A stretch of DNA of 64,000 bases. Origin: Malania oleifera (Eukaryota > Streptophyta > Magnoliopsida > Santalales > Ximeniaceae). Of this stretch, positions 45,734-60,124 are shown piece after piece. The position numbers and the translations under genes are program-made. Each line of letters opens with the position of its first letter. Within the stretch, counting starts at the first letter, position 1. Under the pieces are notes generated by a model. The model was not told the origin of the DNA. It saw nothing but the letters and a program-made list of their open reading frames with translations, and did no database searches. The DNA lies in contig NC_080422.1 of the NCBI RefSeq assembly GCF_029873635.1, positions 10,757,764 to 10,821,763 of the forward strand. Reading direction: 5' to 3'.

Positions 45734-47619
45734 TGTAACGACCCTGACCCGTCACGTGGGCCCGGAGTGCTACTTTAGTGACGTCTATGTATCCAATACC
45801 TTATTCATCATATATAAAGCATATATACGTAGCGGAAATAAAATACAAAATCCTCAAATTACATTATCAGAGTTCTATCTATCCTTATACACAAATATAT
45901 CCATTTTCACATAATTACAACCCCTAAAATTCCACAAAAATAAACTCTCTATCCATACCCACTACCTACGTAAATTTATATTGTTAGCTCGGCTCCTCTA
46001 ACCTGCTAGACCCAATCTTTGGGATTTCTTGAAAAGTTAGTTTGTAAAGTAAGGGTGAGGCATAGTTAAGTAAGGGAAAGACTAAGTTAATGTTAGTGTG
46101 TAGCCAGCATGCGTTTAGTGTACAGAAAAATACCAGTTCACTAAGTAAAAAAAAATATTTATGAAATCACTCTTATTTACACTCACACACATAATTAGTC
46201 GAGGCTAAGGAAGATTACCCACTCATACAAGTAGTTTCCCTCTACTCTAATATCATTACTGCTATTAGGACACTCACCTTTCTCACCAAGCCATCGAAAT
46301 TATCTTATTAATTATTCGTATTCACATAAGTTAACAGATATGCATATAAGACACTCCATGTGACAAATACGTCATTTACTTCCCCCATGACACGGGTTGT
46401 GTGGCCCAAAGGCTAGACTAAGCATGCGTGATCGGCCCAAACAAAGTCAAAAACAACATCTTCTGCAAATACATCTGTGGGCATCCACAGCAAAGTTGCA
46501 GGTCTGAGACCCTTACTTCAACCTCACGTAGGCAGTCGGCTACACCCCCTACACTTCTATCCATAACAATGTGGGTGCACATGGTCTAACTAGCAACGGT
46601 ACCGTGCTCATAATACGCTGGTCCTCAGGGTTCCTAAAGCATATCATGCAATTTAAATAATAGAAAATACCATTTAAAACATCATTTTACATATTTTTCT
46701 TATTATTCAAAAAACCTGGCCCCTGGCTACAAAATACAACCCGGCGTATAGCTGTTAATTAAAACTCGGCCCTCAACTGTCATACCAAATTCCTACATTT
46801 TTCACAAGCAATTCCAGTATTTTCCGCAACAATGCCAATATTTCATAAACAGATCCAGTATTTCGCAAACAATCTCAAATCCAGTTAAACAATAAATCCT
46901 ACAAAATAATCATCGGCCACATTATTTTAACATTTAAACATAACCATATAAATAACCAAACTTTCCATCGTTTGTTTCTATTCAAAATACCATACCACGT
47001 ATCCTAACTTTGTAAAATTCATTTCGAACAGTTGGTTTTCTAAATAACCTTCAAATTCATAAATAAATAAATATATTAATTTAATTGGTTCAAATTAAAT
47101 AAAATTCTTGAGTTAACTTAATCCCCTTGCTTGATTCCTAAAAAACCCGATAAAACCTCCGCCTACGCCCCACGACGTTCAAAACCCCTGAAACTCTGAA
47201 ATTCAACTTTCACCATATTATTTATCATAATCCCTAGAGTAACTTTTCCTAAAATCCCCCTAGGTTCTGAATACCCTAAATAACCCAATAAAAGCCTAAA
47301 TTATTAAACTTATCCCGATTTAGGATTGGTGCCCTAAAGCTCCAATTCGAAAACCCGCTCAAGTAGATTGTAGAGAATCTCTCCATGAGTCTCCTGACAA
47401 TTTCTGTTCGTTAATTGGGATTATGGTTTAAGAAAAACGGAGGTAAGAGTGAAAATTGGTAGGAGATATGCCTACGCCACTCCTACGACAAATCTGTTCC
47501 AGTAGGATTGTCGATGGCGGTGATAGGAACCCAATGGTATCTTCGGATTTTCGATCGACCGAATATTGGATACGAGATTGAGGAGAGTGGGAAAGAGGGG
47601 ACGAGGAGACGTGAGACAC

Positions 47620-47685
<66 letters not shown>

Positions 47686-47734
47686 AGTCTCTATAAATTG
47701 TGATATCTAAAGGATCCTGAGATCCTTCAGATGG

Positions 47735-47773
<39 letters not shown>

Positions 47774-47876
47774 TTATAATATTATATTATTTAATTAATA
47801 ATTATTTATTTATTTAAAAATTTTTCTTTTAATTTTACTTTTTTTTAAGAATAAATTTTTTTTTAGGATTGCTACA
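45734..47876 (-). repeat. 3' LTR of Gypsy-D (2143 bp)
   Basis: TG...CA ended (plus strand TGTAACGACC...TTGCTACA). Contains (GA)n at 47622-47682 and (AT)n at 47737-47767. It differs from the other Gypsy LTRs in lacking the TTCGTCGACGAA array; a single TTCGATCGACCGAA dyad is at about 47549-47563. Confidence 0.9.
47622..47682. repeat. (GA)n microsatellite
   Basis: About 30 GA repeats in the Gypsy-D 3' LTR; counterpart of 56173-56239. Confidence 0.95.
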
Positions 47877-48189
47877 TTCTCCTCTCTTTACAAAAATTTC
47901 GTCTTCGAAATTTGTTAACTATTACCAATCACATTCTTAATTCACTATCCTTGTCTACAGAAGAGTCAGTTGCCACCCACATAGAGACCTTGTCCCACGT
48001 TTATTGACTATCCTCATTTATGGCAGAGGAATACCGTGGTTACAATACTGCCTTTGGGAAATTACAATATCCATAATAAATTTTTCCAAAGACTATCTAT
48101 AATTAAAACTATACACAACCTACTCTAATCCCTTCATATGCAACCATACCCTTACCCATCTGGCACTAGCCCTCGCTAAACAACTGTGG

Positions 48190-49253
48190 GTACTTCTGGC
48201 GTATATCCATTTCTAACTCCCAAAAAGTCTCCTCAATTGCATGATTTCACCACAGCACCTTCACTAGTGGTATATCCTTAGTACGCAGTTCCTATATTTT
48301 CCGATCCATAATTTGAATTGGTACCTCCTTGTATGCCAAAGCATCCTCGATCTCCAACAACTCATAACTGATCACATGTGAGGGGTCTGGAACGTACCTC
48401 CTCAACATGGACATGTGGAACATGTCGTGTGTCCTTGACAACGCTAAGGGTAATGGTATCCTGTACGCTACCAAACCAATCCTCTCCAAAATCTCAAATG
48501 GCCCAATGTATCTAGGGCTCAGCTTGCCCTTCTTTCCATACCTCATCACCCCATTCATCATAGCAATTCTCAAGAATACAATATCACCTATCTCAAATTC
48601 TAACTCCCATCGGCGAGTATCTACACAACTCTTCTGCCGACTTTGGGCTGCTTTAATGCTTTCCCTAATAAGCTCGACCTTTGCGGAAGCCTACTGAATA
48701 AGTTCTAACCCCAAAATCTGCCACACGCCTACTTCATCCCAATACAATGGAGATCGGCACAAGTGACCATATAAAGCCTCATATGATGTCATTTCAATGC
48801 TGGCCTAGTGATTGTTATTGTATGCAAACTCAACTAACGGCAGATATCGGATCCAGCTGCCCCCAAAATTTAACACACGGGCCCATAGCATATCCTCGAG
48901 AATCTGAATGGTTCGTTCAGAATGTCCATCCATCTAAGAGTGAAATACAGTACTGAAAGTGAGTTGAGAACCCAACGATCCCTACAGACTCTTCCAGAAT
49001 CGGGAAGTGAACCAAGGATCTCGATCTGAAACGATGGACATGGGCACGCCATGTATTCTGACTATCTCCTGTACATAAAGTTTTTCCAGCTTATCCATGG
49101 AGTAACTGGTTCTAACCGAAATGAAATGGGCAGTCTTCATCAATCTGTCAACAACTACCCATATGGCATTCTGCCCATGCAATGTTAAAGGCAATTCTGA
49201 TACAAAGTCCATCGAGATGTGCTCCCACTTCCACGTAGGGATGTCAAGTGGTT
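48190..49253 (-). pseudogene. Gypsy-D integrase core (part) and chromodomain-like C-terminus
   Basis: Minus-strand translation shows [35 protein letters not shown] and [18 protein letters not shown] (integrase core), then KLSPRYIGPFEILERIGLVA and DMFHMSMLRRYVPDPSHVIS (C-terminal domain). The N-terminal zinc-binding part lies beyond the inserted solo LTR (51565-51991). Broken. Confidence 0.85.
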
Positions 49254-49540
49254 TGTTGACCTTATTGGTCACGCCCGGTTTTGATTATGACAAATACTCA
49301 TTGTATCTAATGAGTAGTTGAGTTTTTGTGCAGGAATCAAGAATGATAAGATCAAGATGTGCACAAAGCAAGAAAGGCTTGAAGACAATTTCATAAACTC
49401 TTAATTATAATATTTTCCAGTGAAATTGTCTGTAATAGTAATTAGGGTTTTTCGGTTTGTAATAAGCTCACACACATCACATGAATGATTTACTTTGTAA
49501 GCTCAAACCGAACCATAGAAAGACCTTAGGGTGTACCTTC

Positions 49541-50047
49541 GGTCGACCGAAACCGGACTTTTTCGGTGTCTTCAAAATTGGACCCCGAGTGACCTTAGGA
49601 CACTCACCTTTGCACTTGTATGTAATAGGCACTTGAATAGGGTTTGAATGTTGCAAGAAGGGACCAAAATGCACACTTGGTGCACTTTCGGTCGACCGGC
49701 CAACTCAGTTCAATTTGGCCCGGTCGACCGAAACCGGTCCGGGTCAACTGTTTGACCCAGGCCCGGTCGACCGAGCACTTATAGGTCATTTGACCTCAGT
49801 CGACCGAACCTCCTGGGGGTCAACAGTTTGACCTCCCGGTCGACCGACCATTTTTGTTCTTCAACAACTTGGTCGACCGAAGGGTCTCGGGAAAATTCCC
49901 AGCGGTCCGGTCGACCGAGCCATGCAGTTCAAAAAGGGGCCGGTCGACCGAACCTCGGTGTTTTCTGAAAATCATCTTTCCCGGTCGACCGACCACTCAG
50001 TTCAAAATCCCCCAGGTCGACCGAGCTACTTAAGTCCCGGTCGACCG
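49541..50047 (+). repeat. U3 dyad array: 12 copies of GGTCGACCG
   Basis: GGTCGACCG (one copy AGTCGACCG) starts at 49541, 49690, 49722, 49765, 49798, 49838, 49871, 49909, 49942, 49983, 50015 and 50039. Spacing is mostly 24-43 bp. The full dyad is TTCGGTCGACCGAA. Gaps hold a second set of short repeats (GGGTCAACTGTTTGACCC, GGGTCAACAGTTTGACCT, and CAGTTCAA-A/T). It ends about 130 bp upstream of the TATA-like box. Confidence 0.95.
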
Positions 50048-51087
50048 GACCTCTCGGGTTGCTCCCATTTTTACTGTGGTTAATATTTTTCTAAACAGGG
50101 TTAAAATGCCTTAAACGTCATTAGACTTTTCTAATAATACCCTATAGGTCCCCAACGGTCATATTTTCTCCCTTGCCTATATATATGTCTTCATTTGCAA
50201 AAGATTACAGTGTATTAGCCACCTTGATTAGGGAAAAATTCTTTGAAAAACCAAAACCCTATAATACTCATTTCCAAGCTACATTCACTCATGCTTACCT
50301 TCTTCAATCTCTAAAACCCTTTGTAAGTCGATTGAGTGTGTTTGTTTAGTAGGTTTGCTCTCCCATTCATATTTGATTGTTGTATTATCTTCGAGAGCTA
50401 AACCTTGAGTATTCTTAGGGGACTTTATTAATAAGTCTATCCTAAGAAGACTTTGATAGATCTTCTAAGATTTGCATCTCCATTGCAACATCTTAAGAAG
50501 ATTGTATTTGTATTTTGGTTGCAAAACATTTTCAAATATCTACTGTGTTATTAATCTTGAAAATATTTGATGAGATATTTGCTTGTGTGATAAAATCTTT
50601 GTTGCAATACTCGTTAACTCATATATCTCTTGCTGAATACAAAGATTGAATATCCTTTTGCAAACCAAACTTATACGTTGCTAGAGCTTCATATACATAT
50701 GTGTATTGAGAAAACTTGTTGATTGAAATATATGAAGTTTGGATGATATCTTTGTTTGAGCACTTAGATTGAACATCCTGTGATACAAAGATCATTTAGG
50801 TTTGCACTCTCACGTACGCATTACACTGATAGTAAATCTATTTAAGAGTTGACATCTTAGACCACACTGAGCTTACAAATTATTTCATATTTGTGGTGTA
50901 TATTATTGCGCGAATTTGGGTACATATCTGCTTTACTTGAAAGCATAATCACTGTACCATTTCATTGTAATACACTTTGGTTGTATTTCCAGGCACGGGC
51001 CTGAAGAGGGAGACTAGCCCTGGAATAGTCCCGGATTGGCTTAGACCCGGTTAGGAAAGCTAGGTGCGTCGTCCTGTTAAGGCGTGT

Positions 51088-51235
51088 AGGTTGAGGTCAG
51101 CCCCGCTAATTGACCTGGTTAAGGTTGAGGTCAGCCCTGTGTTAATTTGACCTGGTTAAGGTTGAGGTCAGCCCTGTGTTAATTTGACCTGGTTAAGGTT
51201 GAGGTCAGCCCTGTGTTAATTTGACCTGGTTGTAA
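51088..51235 (+). repeat. 37-bp tandem repeat, four units, in a Copia LTR
   Basis: Units start AGGTTGAGGTCAGCCC and end TGACCTGGTTA. TTGAGGTCAG falls at 51091, 51125, 51162 and 51199; the last three are exactly 37 bp apart. The solo LTR 49-1913 has a single unit at this place (about 1607-1640). Confidence 0.92.
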
Positions 51236-51564
51236 ACGGTGCCGCTCCACCCTTAGGTGAGCTATTAGTGGAATCCTCTAGCTTGCGAGCTTGAGGCGGG
51301 GACGTAGGCGCGGTTGGCCGAACCCCGATAACATATCGTGTGTTCATTTATATTTTCGCACTTTATATTTACCGCACATGTATGTTATGGGTGAATGATG
51401 CGTATGACTTAAATTTCACATTATACTTATCTACGCATTTGGAAATTGAATAGGCATACCCTAGGTTGTGTATATACTGCTATTTATCCAGTTCAACCTA
51501 GGTGATAAATTTTAAAATTCCAATTCACCCCCCCTCTTGGGAATACACAAATTCTAACATGGTT

Positions 51565-53860
51565 GAAGTGGTCCCGCTGGCCTCTGGTGTTCTGCCTTCA
51601 CCTGATGACACATCAGGCACTGACCCACAAATTTAGCAATCTCCTTTTTCCTGTTACTCCACTAGAACGATTCATGCAAGTCTCTATACATCTTCGTGCT
51701 ACCCCAGTGAACAGTATAGAGAGAACGGTGAGCTTACCCCAGAATCGTCCTCTTTATCTCTGTGTCATCTGGCACACACAATCGAGTGTGAAATCTAAAA
51801 ACTCCATCCTCAGCAACATTAAAGTCTGTGTGCCGCTCATCCTGTATCTTCTCTACAATCTCCATCAACTCTTCATCTTTCAACTGAACTATTTTGATTC
51901 TCTCTCGTAAAGTCAGTTGAACCACTAGACTAGAAATGAACTCCTGATGATTCCCTTCTACCAACTCTACACCCAATCTCTCCAGGTCCATTATGATCTA
52001 GTGTGAAGCCATAACTGCTAAGGCTAACGTACCCCCAGATTTTCGACTCAATACATCGACTACCGCATTTGCCTTTCCTAGGTGATAGCTAATGGTGCAG
52101 TCATAATCCTTTATCAACTCGAGCCATCTGTACTGCCTCATATTCAACCGTTTCTGGGTGAAGAAGCACTTGAGACTCTTATGGTCAGTAAAAATCTCGC
52201 ACCTTACACCATAAAGGTAGTGCCGCCAGATCTTTAATGCAAACACAACTGCTGTCAACTCCAAATCATGCGTAAAATAGTTCTTTTCGTACTCTTTCAA
52301 CTGGCGAGACGCATACACAATGAATTTCCCCTATTGCATTAGAACACAACCAAGTCCCTTCTGCGATACATCACTGTAAATTACAAATTCACCTTCACCT
52401 GATAGAAGGGTCAACACTGGGGCAGTGACTAAACATTGCTTCAAATCCTGGAAGCTCTACTCACATTCGTCAGTCCAGTCAAACTTCACATTCTTCCTCG
52501 TGAGTCATGTCAAAGACTTTGATAATCTCGAGAACCCTCGACAAATCGGTGGTAGTATTCGGCAAGACCTAGAAAACTTCTGACTTCCTGCATGTTCTTC
52601 GGCCTTGCCCAATCAACTACAGCCTTTACTTTGCTTAGGTGCATTGAAATCCCTTCCTTAGATACCACATGACCCAAAAATGCAACCAGCTCTAGCTAGA
52701 ATTCACATTTTTTAAGTTTAGCAAATAACTTCTTTTCCCTGAGCACCTAAAGTACTAGTCTCAGATAAACTTCATGCTCCTCAGGGCTCCTTGAATAGAC
52801 CAAAATAGCATCTATGAACACAAAAACAAATTGGTCTAAGTACTCGTGGAATACCTTATTCATCAGATCCATGAATACTGTGGGAGCGTTCGTCAACCCA
52901 AACAACATAACCAAAAACTCATAATGGTCATACCGAGTTCGAAAAAAAAGTCTTCGATACATCATCTGATCTAACCTTCACCTGATGATATCTAGATCGT
53001 AGATCAATTTTAGAAAAAATCTGCGTACCCTGACGCTGATCAAACAAGTCGTCAATTCGGGGTAATAGATACTTGTTCTTCACCGTTACTTTATTAATTT
53101 CCCGGTAGTCGATGTACATCCTCATCGACCTATCTTTCTTCTTCACAAACAACACCAGTGCACCCCAAGGCGATACAATCGGTCTGATAAGCCCCCTATC
53201 TAGAAGCTCCTATAGTTGCTCCTTTAACTTCTTTAATTCAATTGGAGTCATTCTGTATGGGGCTTTGGAGATTGGTGTTGTCCCTAGGATCAGATCAATT
53301 GAAAATTCCACCTCACGATCAGGAGGCAACCCCAATAAATCCTCTAGAAAAACATCAAAGAACTCCTTTATCACTGGGATATCTTCCAACTTGAGCTCCT
53401 GCTTTGGAGCTTCCTTCACAATTACAAGGTAAGTCTAGCATCCCCCTAAAAGTAACCTCTTCGCCTGGATAGCAGAAAGGATCTGTGGTGCCGAACGCAC
53501 ACACGACCCAACAAATACAAACTCCAGCTCACTAGGAGGTCTGAATACCACCTCCTTCCTGCGACAGTCAATGCTCACGTAGCTAGATGCCAGCTAATCC
53601 ATGCCCAAAATAATGTCAAAACGATGCATATCAAGGACTATCAAGCTAGCAGGAAACACTCTCCCCTGAATCTTAACTGGATAATCCATGATCACCCTAC
53701 TACATATTAACACTGACCCTGTCGGTGTGCCCACTCCTAACTCAGTCTCTAACAATTGAGCCCCTAACTCACATAAACGAGTGGGTTGCACCAGAATCAA
53801 ATAATACAATGGCACTATCTGACAGTATGTAAATAGGATATAACCCGACTTAGACATTTC
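51565..53860 (-). pseudogene. Gypsy-D protease, reverse transcriptase, RNase H and integrase N-terminus, degenerate
   Basis: On the minus strand, from right to left: protease-side VLDMHRFDIILGMD (53857-53594), the RT linker with FFDVFLEDLLGLPPDREVEF and YRMTPIELKKLKEQL (53419-53210). Then RT motifs [20 protein letters not shown] and [12 protein letters not shown] (53155-52747), RNase [20 protein letters not shown] and FTDHKSL (52318-51998), and the start of integrase (51991-51565). Broken. Confidence 0.83.
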
Positions 53861-54273
53861 ACCTTCAACATAATTATTATAAATATGGCATAATGGAATT
53901 GATATAATATACGAATTCTAATTTAATAATTCATATTCCAATTCTATCATAAAACCATTGAGGTAAAAATCTTCATCCTAACCTTAACTTCACATACATA
54001 CCCACTCATCCTAACGTTCCAACCTAAATTTCTTGAGTTCCAGTCCCTCCACCTAGAAATGAAACCATCAATGGATTTACCATGGTTTTCTGAAACTCGC
54101 GATTGAATTAGAAAATCACATAAGTCCATCAATAGATTTCTACCTCCAAGCTTCCAAAACAAAACTCATCTTAACCTACCCAATCATATCCCTATCTTAT
54201 CTCAACCTATACTCTGTTAATTATCAATCCTCAAAGTCTACAAAACCTAGAAAACCTAGGCTCTAATACCAAC

Positions 54274-56394
<2,121 letters not shown>

Positions 56395-56789
56395 TTTTTT
56401 CCACACAGATTTATCAAATAAAATCGGGGGAAAGCTAAACCCTCAATATGAAAATCACAAGTACAAGAACAAGTGAGAGTTTTTAGTAAAATGGAATAAT
56501 CACTAAAACACTCACAAAGCTATATTTCTCAAATGAATGGAAGTATTATAAGTGTATAGGGTTGGAATGAAAAAAAGGGTTTAGGAAATTTGAAAAAGTT
56601 TTTGGCTAATCATCTTTGCTAATCACCACTAATTTTTGCAAATGAGCCCCTATATATAAAGAATGACAAAATTATGACCGTTGGGGACACCAAGGGTATT
56701 ATTAAATTTGTTTTAAAACCCATTAGGAAAATTAACTTTGTTTACTTAATTTTAATCCCCGTAAAAAATAATTTAACTCGAGAGATTCA

Positions 56790-57150
56790 AGTGCCCAGTT
56801 TGAGGTTCAGGTGTCCGAATAGATTCAGTCAAAAAATCAATTGTTAAAGGTTCGGGTGCCTGAAGTCAAGCTCAGTTGACTGAACAAAAGTTAGAAACTT
56901 TCTATCCGCGGTTCAGATGCCCGAAGCTAAGTTCGATAGCCTGAACTTGCCAATTCGGTCACCCGGGTCATATTTGAATGTAGGGTTTGGCCACCCAAGT
57001 TGGTGAAAAGAACTCTGACATAGGTTCGGTCACCCAAGGGCAATATGTTCATTACAGGTTCAGTCGCCCAAAATCTGATCAACCCGCTGACTTCTCAGCA
57101 GTTCGAGTGCCCGTGGTGTTTTGAACACTAAGGGTTCGGTTGCCCAACCA
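56790..57150 (-). repeat. U3 dyad-motif array, TTCGGGTGCCTGAA / TTCGGTCACCCGGG type
   Basis: About eleven decayed copies, for example near 56817, 56851, 56866, 56912, 56931, 56953, 57023, 57058 and 57135, on the U3 side of the TATA-like box of the minus-strand Copia LTR. Confidence 0.75.
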
Positions 57151-57562
57151 CTCATAGGATTTTCAATTGAGTCCCATTTTTTCTTCAATTAATTCCCCTG
57201 ATATTTTAAGTGATGTTGGGGACTTTCTTGCATGCACGTGCTGGGACTTAGGGTCTTTCTAAGGCCTTTTTAAGTACGCTAAAAAACCTGGCGTCGATCA
57301 AAAAGGGTGATCCCTAAGGTCTTGAGCTTATAGTCCTACATGCATGTTATGCATATTATTACAGACCTTGAATGATTATTATTACAAACCTAATGATAAA
57401 AAATACAACAATAAATATGTTGGGTCTTCACTTCTCTTCAGGTTGCCGCATGCCATTATATGAACTTATCAATGAGAACTTGAACACAAACTTGTCAACC
57501 ATTAAATATCAGAGTATTTGTCATTATCAAAACTAGGAATGACCCAAAGGGTTAACATTAAG

Positions 57563-57815
57563 AATTAATGTTTATCTTATTTTGAGGTTGTACATAATAG
57601 CATAGTAAATAAATAATCATATCACAACTATATCATAATATTTTACAATTCAATACTATTCTATTACTTTAAATGTGTTAAAAGATTATTATAATACAAA
57701 TATCAGTAATAATGATTAAAATATTTTATAGTAAGTAATATAATTATATATTTATATTTAATGATGTCATAATATTTATATTCTTTTTTAAATTTATGTA
57801 ATATATATTATATTG
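57563..57815. other. Continuation of the duplicated HIPP39-like upstream DNA
   Basis: AATTAATGTTTATCTTATTT onward matches 33424-33680 with few differences. It is separated from 44864 by the solo-LTR nest and ends where the Gypsy LTR at 57816 begins. Confidence 0.88.
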
Positions 57816-57895
57816 TGTAGTGACCCGAAGAATAATATTATTTAAATAATAAAGAGGGAGGAAAATGGAAACAGGAACAGAAGGAGGCAGTAGAC

Positions 57896-58000
57896 TTCGT
57901 TGACGACATCGATGAATATAGGACTTCGTCGACGAGTGCATAAGGAAATTCATCGACGAAGCTACGTCTCGTCGACGAGATGACATGTTTCGTTAACGAA
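57896..58000 (+). repeat. Dyad array TTCGTCGACGAA, 5-6 copies, upstream of a TATA box
   Basis: Copies near 57896, 57926, 57950, 57969 and 57988, including CTCGTCGACGAG (itself a perfect dyad) and TTCGTTAACGAA. The TATA box TATAAATA is at 58009-58016. Confidence 0.88.
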
Positions 58001-59611
58001 GGCCGCAATATAAATAGTGTAGCGACCTGCTTAAATAAATGGGGTTTTTTTTTTTTTACTCTAATATTCTACATGCTCTAATACCATGCTGGGGGTAAAC
58101 CCAACCAAAACCTAAGCAGCAAGAAGCGGAAATCATGTAACAGAACCATAAATTATTACATACAATACTAGAGTTCAGAAATGTTTTCCCCAAAATATAT
58201 ACATATATCACTATTCCCAAAATAACCTCAACTGGTGAGGGTAATACAAAAATGCTCCCAAAATAATACTCACTCTCTGTCATAGCACCACTGAAGCCCT
58301 TCTATTTGTGAGCCTGATCTGCTCGCCTACCTGGATCACCTGAAAAATGTTTCAACACTGAGATGAGCCAACGCTCAGTAAGAAGCAATATGTTATTACT
58401 AGGGTGTGGCAAATGAGCTAACAATATTATGCTAAATCTGATTTCATATAAACATGTATAACTGGATATGTTAAGTACAGTGTAAGTAAGAAAATACATC
58501 CCCCTCTTCCATGTTGCTTTACATAACAGTATTGTAAGTTATAATTCAAGATACTTCTAGTGTACATAAGTAGGGTCCCTAAATCTGTAAATCCATATGT
58601 ATGTAATAGTAACTGAAACTATTCCCTGTGGCTATCTGTGTCATGACATGCCCCTCATGACGAGGTTGTGCGGCCCGTAGGCTAGATTTACCTTGACTGG
58701 CCAATCAAGAATAAATCACTAAACTCCGTCAGTCGACCAGCCCACCTCAACCCATATCTGGATGGGGAGCCTAACCTCTTCAAGGGCCTAGGTGGTCGAC
58801 TTTACCACGTATATCTGAATAGGTGGTTGCACTCATAAAGTAACATAGTATCTGTAGCAATGGTACCGTGCTCTGTAGCTATAAGTCCAACAGGGTCTGA
58901 TATCATAAAATATATTTCTATACATAACTAACTGATTTATCATGATTTTGAAATACTGAAATAACCATGATGCTGCATAATGTACTGAAATCTGAATAAT
59001 CCAAACATGGAACTGCATATTCGTAATACTGGAGTTCGTATAATCATGGTGCTGAGATTCATAAAATCATGGTACTAAAATATCGTAAAATCATGGTATT
59101 GAAATCTATAAAAGCATGATACTGAAGTTCGTATAACCATAATACTGAAATTCATAAAATCAGGAAGCTAAATTCGTAAAACATATCCCCATACCATATA
59201 CATAATCACAAGCCACACCATACTAAAATACATAATTTTAGTAAATAAATAAACTGTATAATATTTAGAAATTTCCTAACATAGCATATTTCCCATACCT
59301 TAACTTTGAAAAGCCCCTAGGGAATACAAGCCTAACACCCACAGGGCCTTCTACAAAACACCCTGAAAACAATATTGGCAAGAACTAAACATCAATATTT
59401 TTCTGCCTACATCATTTCCTATAACTACGAGAAAGTCAGAAACTAGATAAAAGTCCTTACCCTGAATTTAGGATGATTTCCAACTCCGATCTCCCGACGA
59501 TCCGCTCCGGTAGATTTGCAGAGAACTTCGCCAGAAGCGTTGTGGTAGCTTCGGATCATCAATCCGGCGACTGGTGGGGCCGAAAATGAAGAGAGAAAGG
59601 AGAGGGAGTTG

Positions 59612-59616
<5 letters not shown>

Positions 59617-59669
<53 letters not shown>
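59617..59669. repeat. (GA)n microsatellite downstream of the solo-LTR TATA box
   Basis: On the minus strand it is a (CT)n tract 40-95 bp after the TATA box. Confidence 0.93.
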
Positions 59670-59670
<1 letters not shown>

Positions 59671-59722
59671 CAGCGAGAGAAATGTGATAAAATCTCGGGT
59701 TTCCACTATTTATAGGGACAGG

Positions 59723-59888
59723 TTCGTCGACGAGACCCTGTGTTCATCAATGACCCCTTCACAAAATTCATCGACGAGGCCTTATATTCGTCGACGAAAT
59801 TCAGAGCAACCCGAACTGTCTTTCGGTATTTTTTCGTCGACGAAGCCCTGTGTTCGTCGACGAAATTCTGAAGACCTTCGTCGATGAA
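59723..59888 (-). repeat. Dyad array TTCGTCGACGAA, seven copies, three perfect
   Basis: Perfect 12-bp palindromes at 59787-59798, 59833-59844 and 59853-59864. Variants at 59723, about 59753, 59767 and 59877 differ almost only at CpG positions. Confidence 0.95.
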
Positions 59889-60065
59889 ACCAGGAAAATT
59901 TCTGAAATTTTGATTATTTAATATTATCTCCAAAATGCAATGTCGTCTACGGCCTCCTTCTGTTTCTGGTTCTATTTCTATCCCTCTTATTATTACTAAA
60001 ATGCTATAATTCTTCGGGTCACTACAAATAGAGAGAACCTAGATTTTTATCCATTTTTAACGCCG

Positions 60066-60068
<3 letters not shown>

Positions 60069-60121
<53 letters not shown>
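60069..60121. repeat. (CT)n microsatellite in the Gypsy-E LTR leader
   Basis: About 26 CT repeats; before the solo-LTR insertion it would have lain about 50 bp after the TATA box. Confidence 0.95.

Positions 60122-60124
<3 letters not shown>

Larger units (their letters stand above)
49254..51559 (+). mobile_element. Copia (SIRE-like) solo LTR, 2306 bp, target repeat TGGTT
   Basis: TGTTGACC...TTCTAACA flanked by TGGTT at 49249-49253 and 51560-51564. TATA-like CTATATATATG at 50178-50188, four 37-bp units at 51088-51235, hallmark CCAATTCACCCCCCCTC near the end. The perfect target repeat, intact dyads and nested position suggest one of the youngest insertions in the window. No coding sequence. 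Confidence 0.94.
58018..60026 (-). mobile_element. Gypsy solo LTR, 2009 bp, target repeat AATAG, inside the Gypsy-E 5' LTR
   Basis: Minus-strand start TGTAGTGACCCGAAG at 60026, end GGTCGCTACA at 58018, flanked by AATAG (58013-58017 and 60027-60031). Its start is nearly identical to that of Gypsy-E. It carries seven dyads (59723-59888), a TATA box (plus-strand TATTTATA 59707-59714) and a GA tract (59617-59669). No coding sequence. Confidence 0.93.

Noticed and set aside
49541-50047. CRISPR-like look: identical short repeats with different spacers
   Set aside because: Repeats are 9-14 bp, spacers vary in length, no cas genes, and the DNA is a plant LTR with target repeats.
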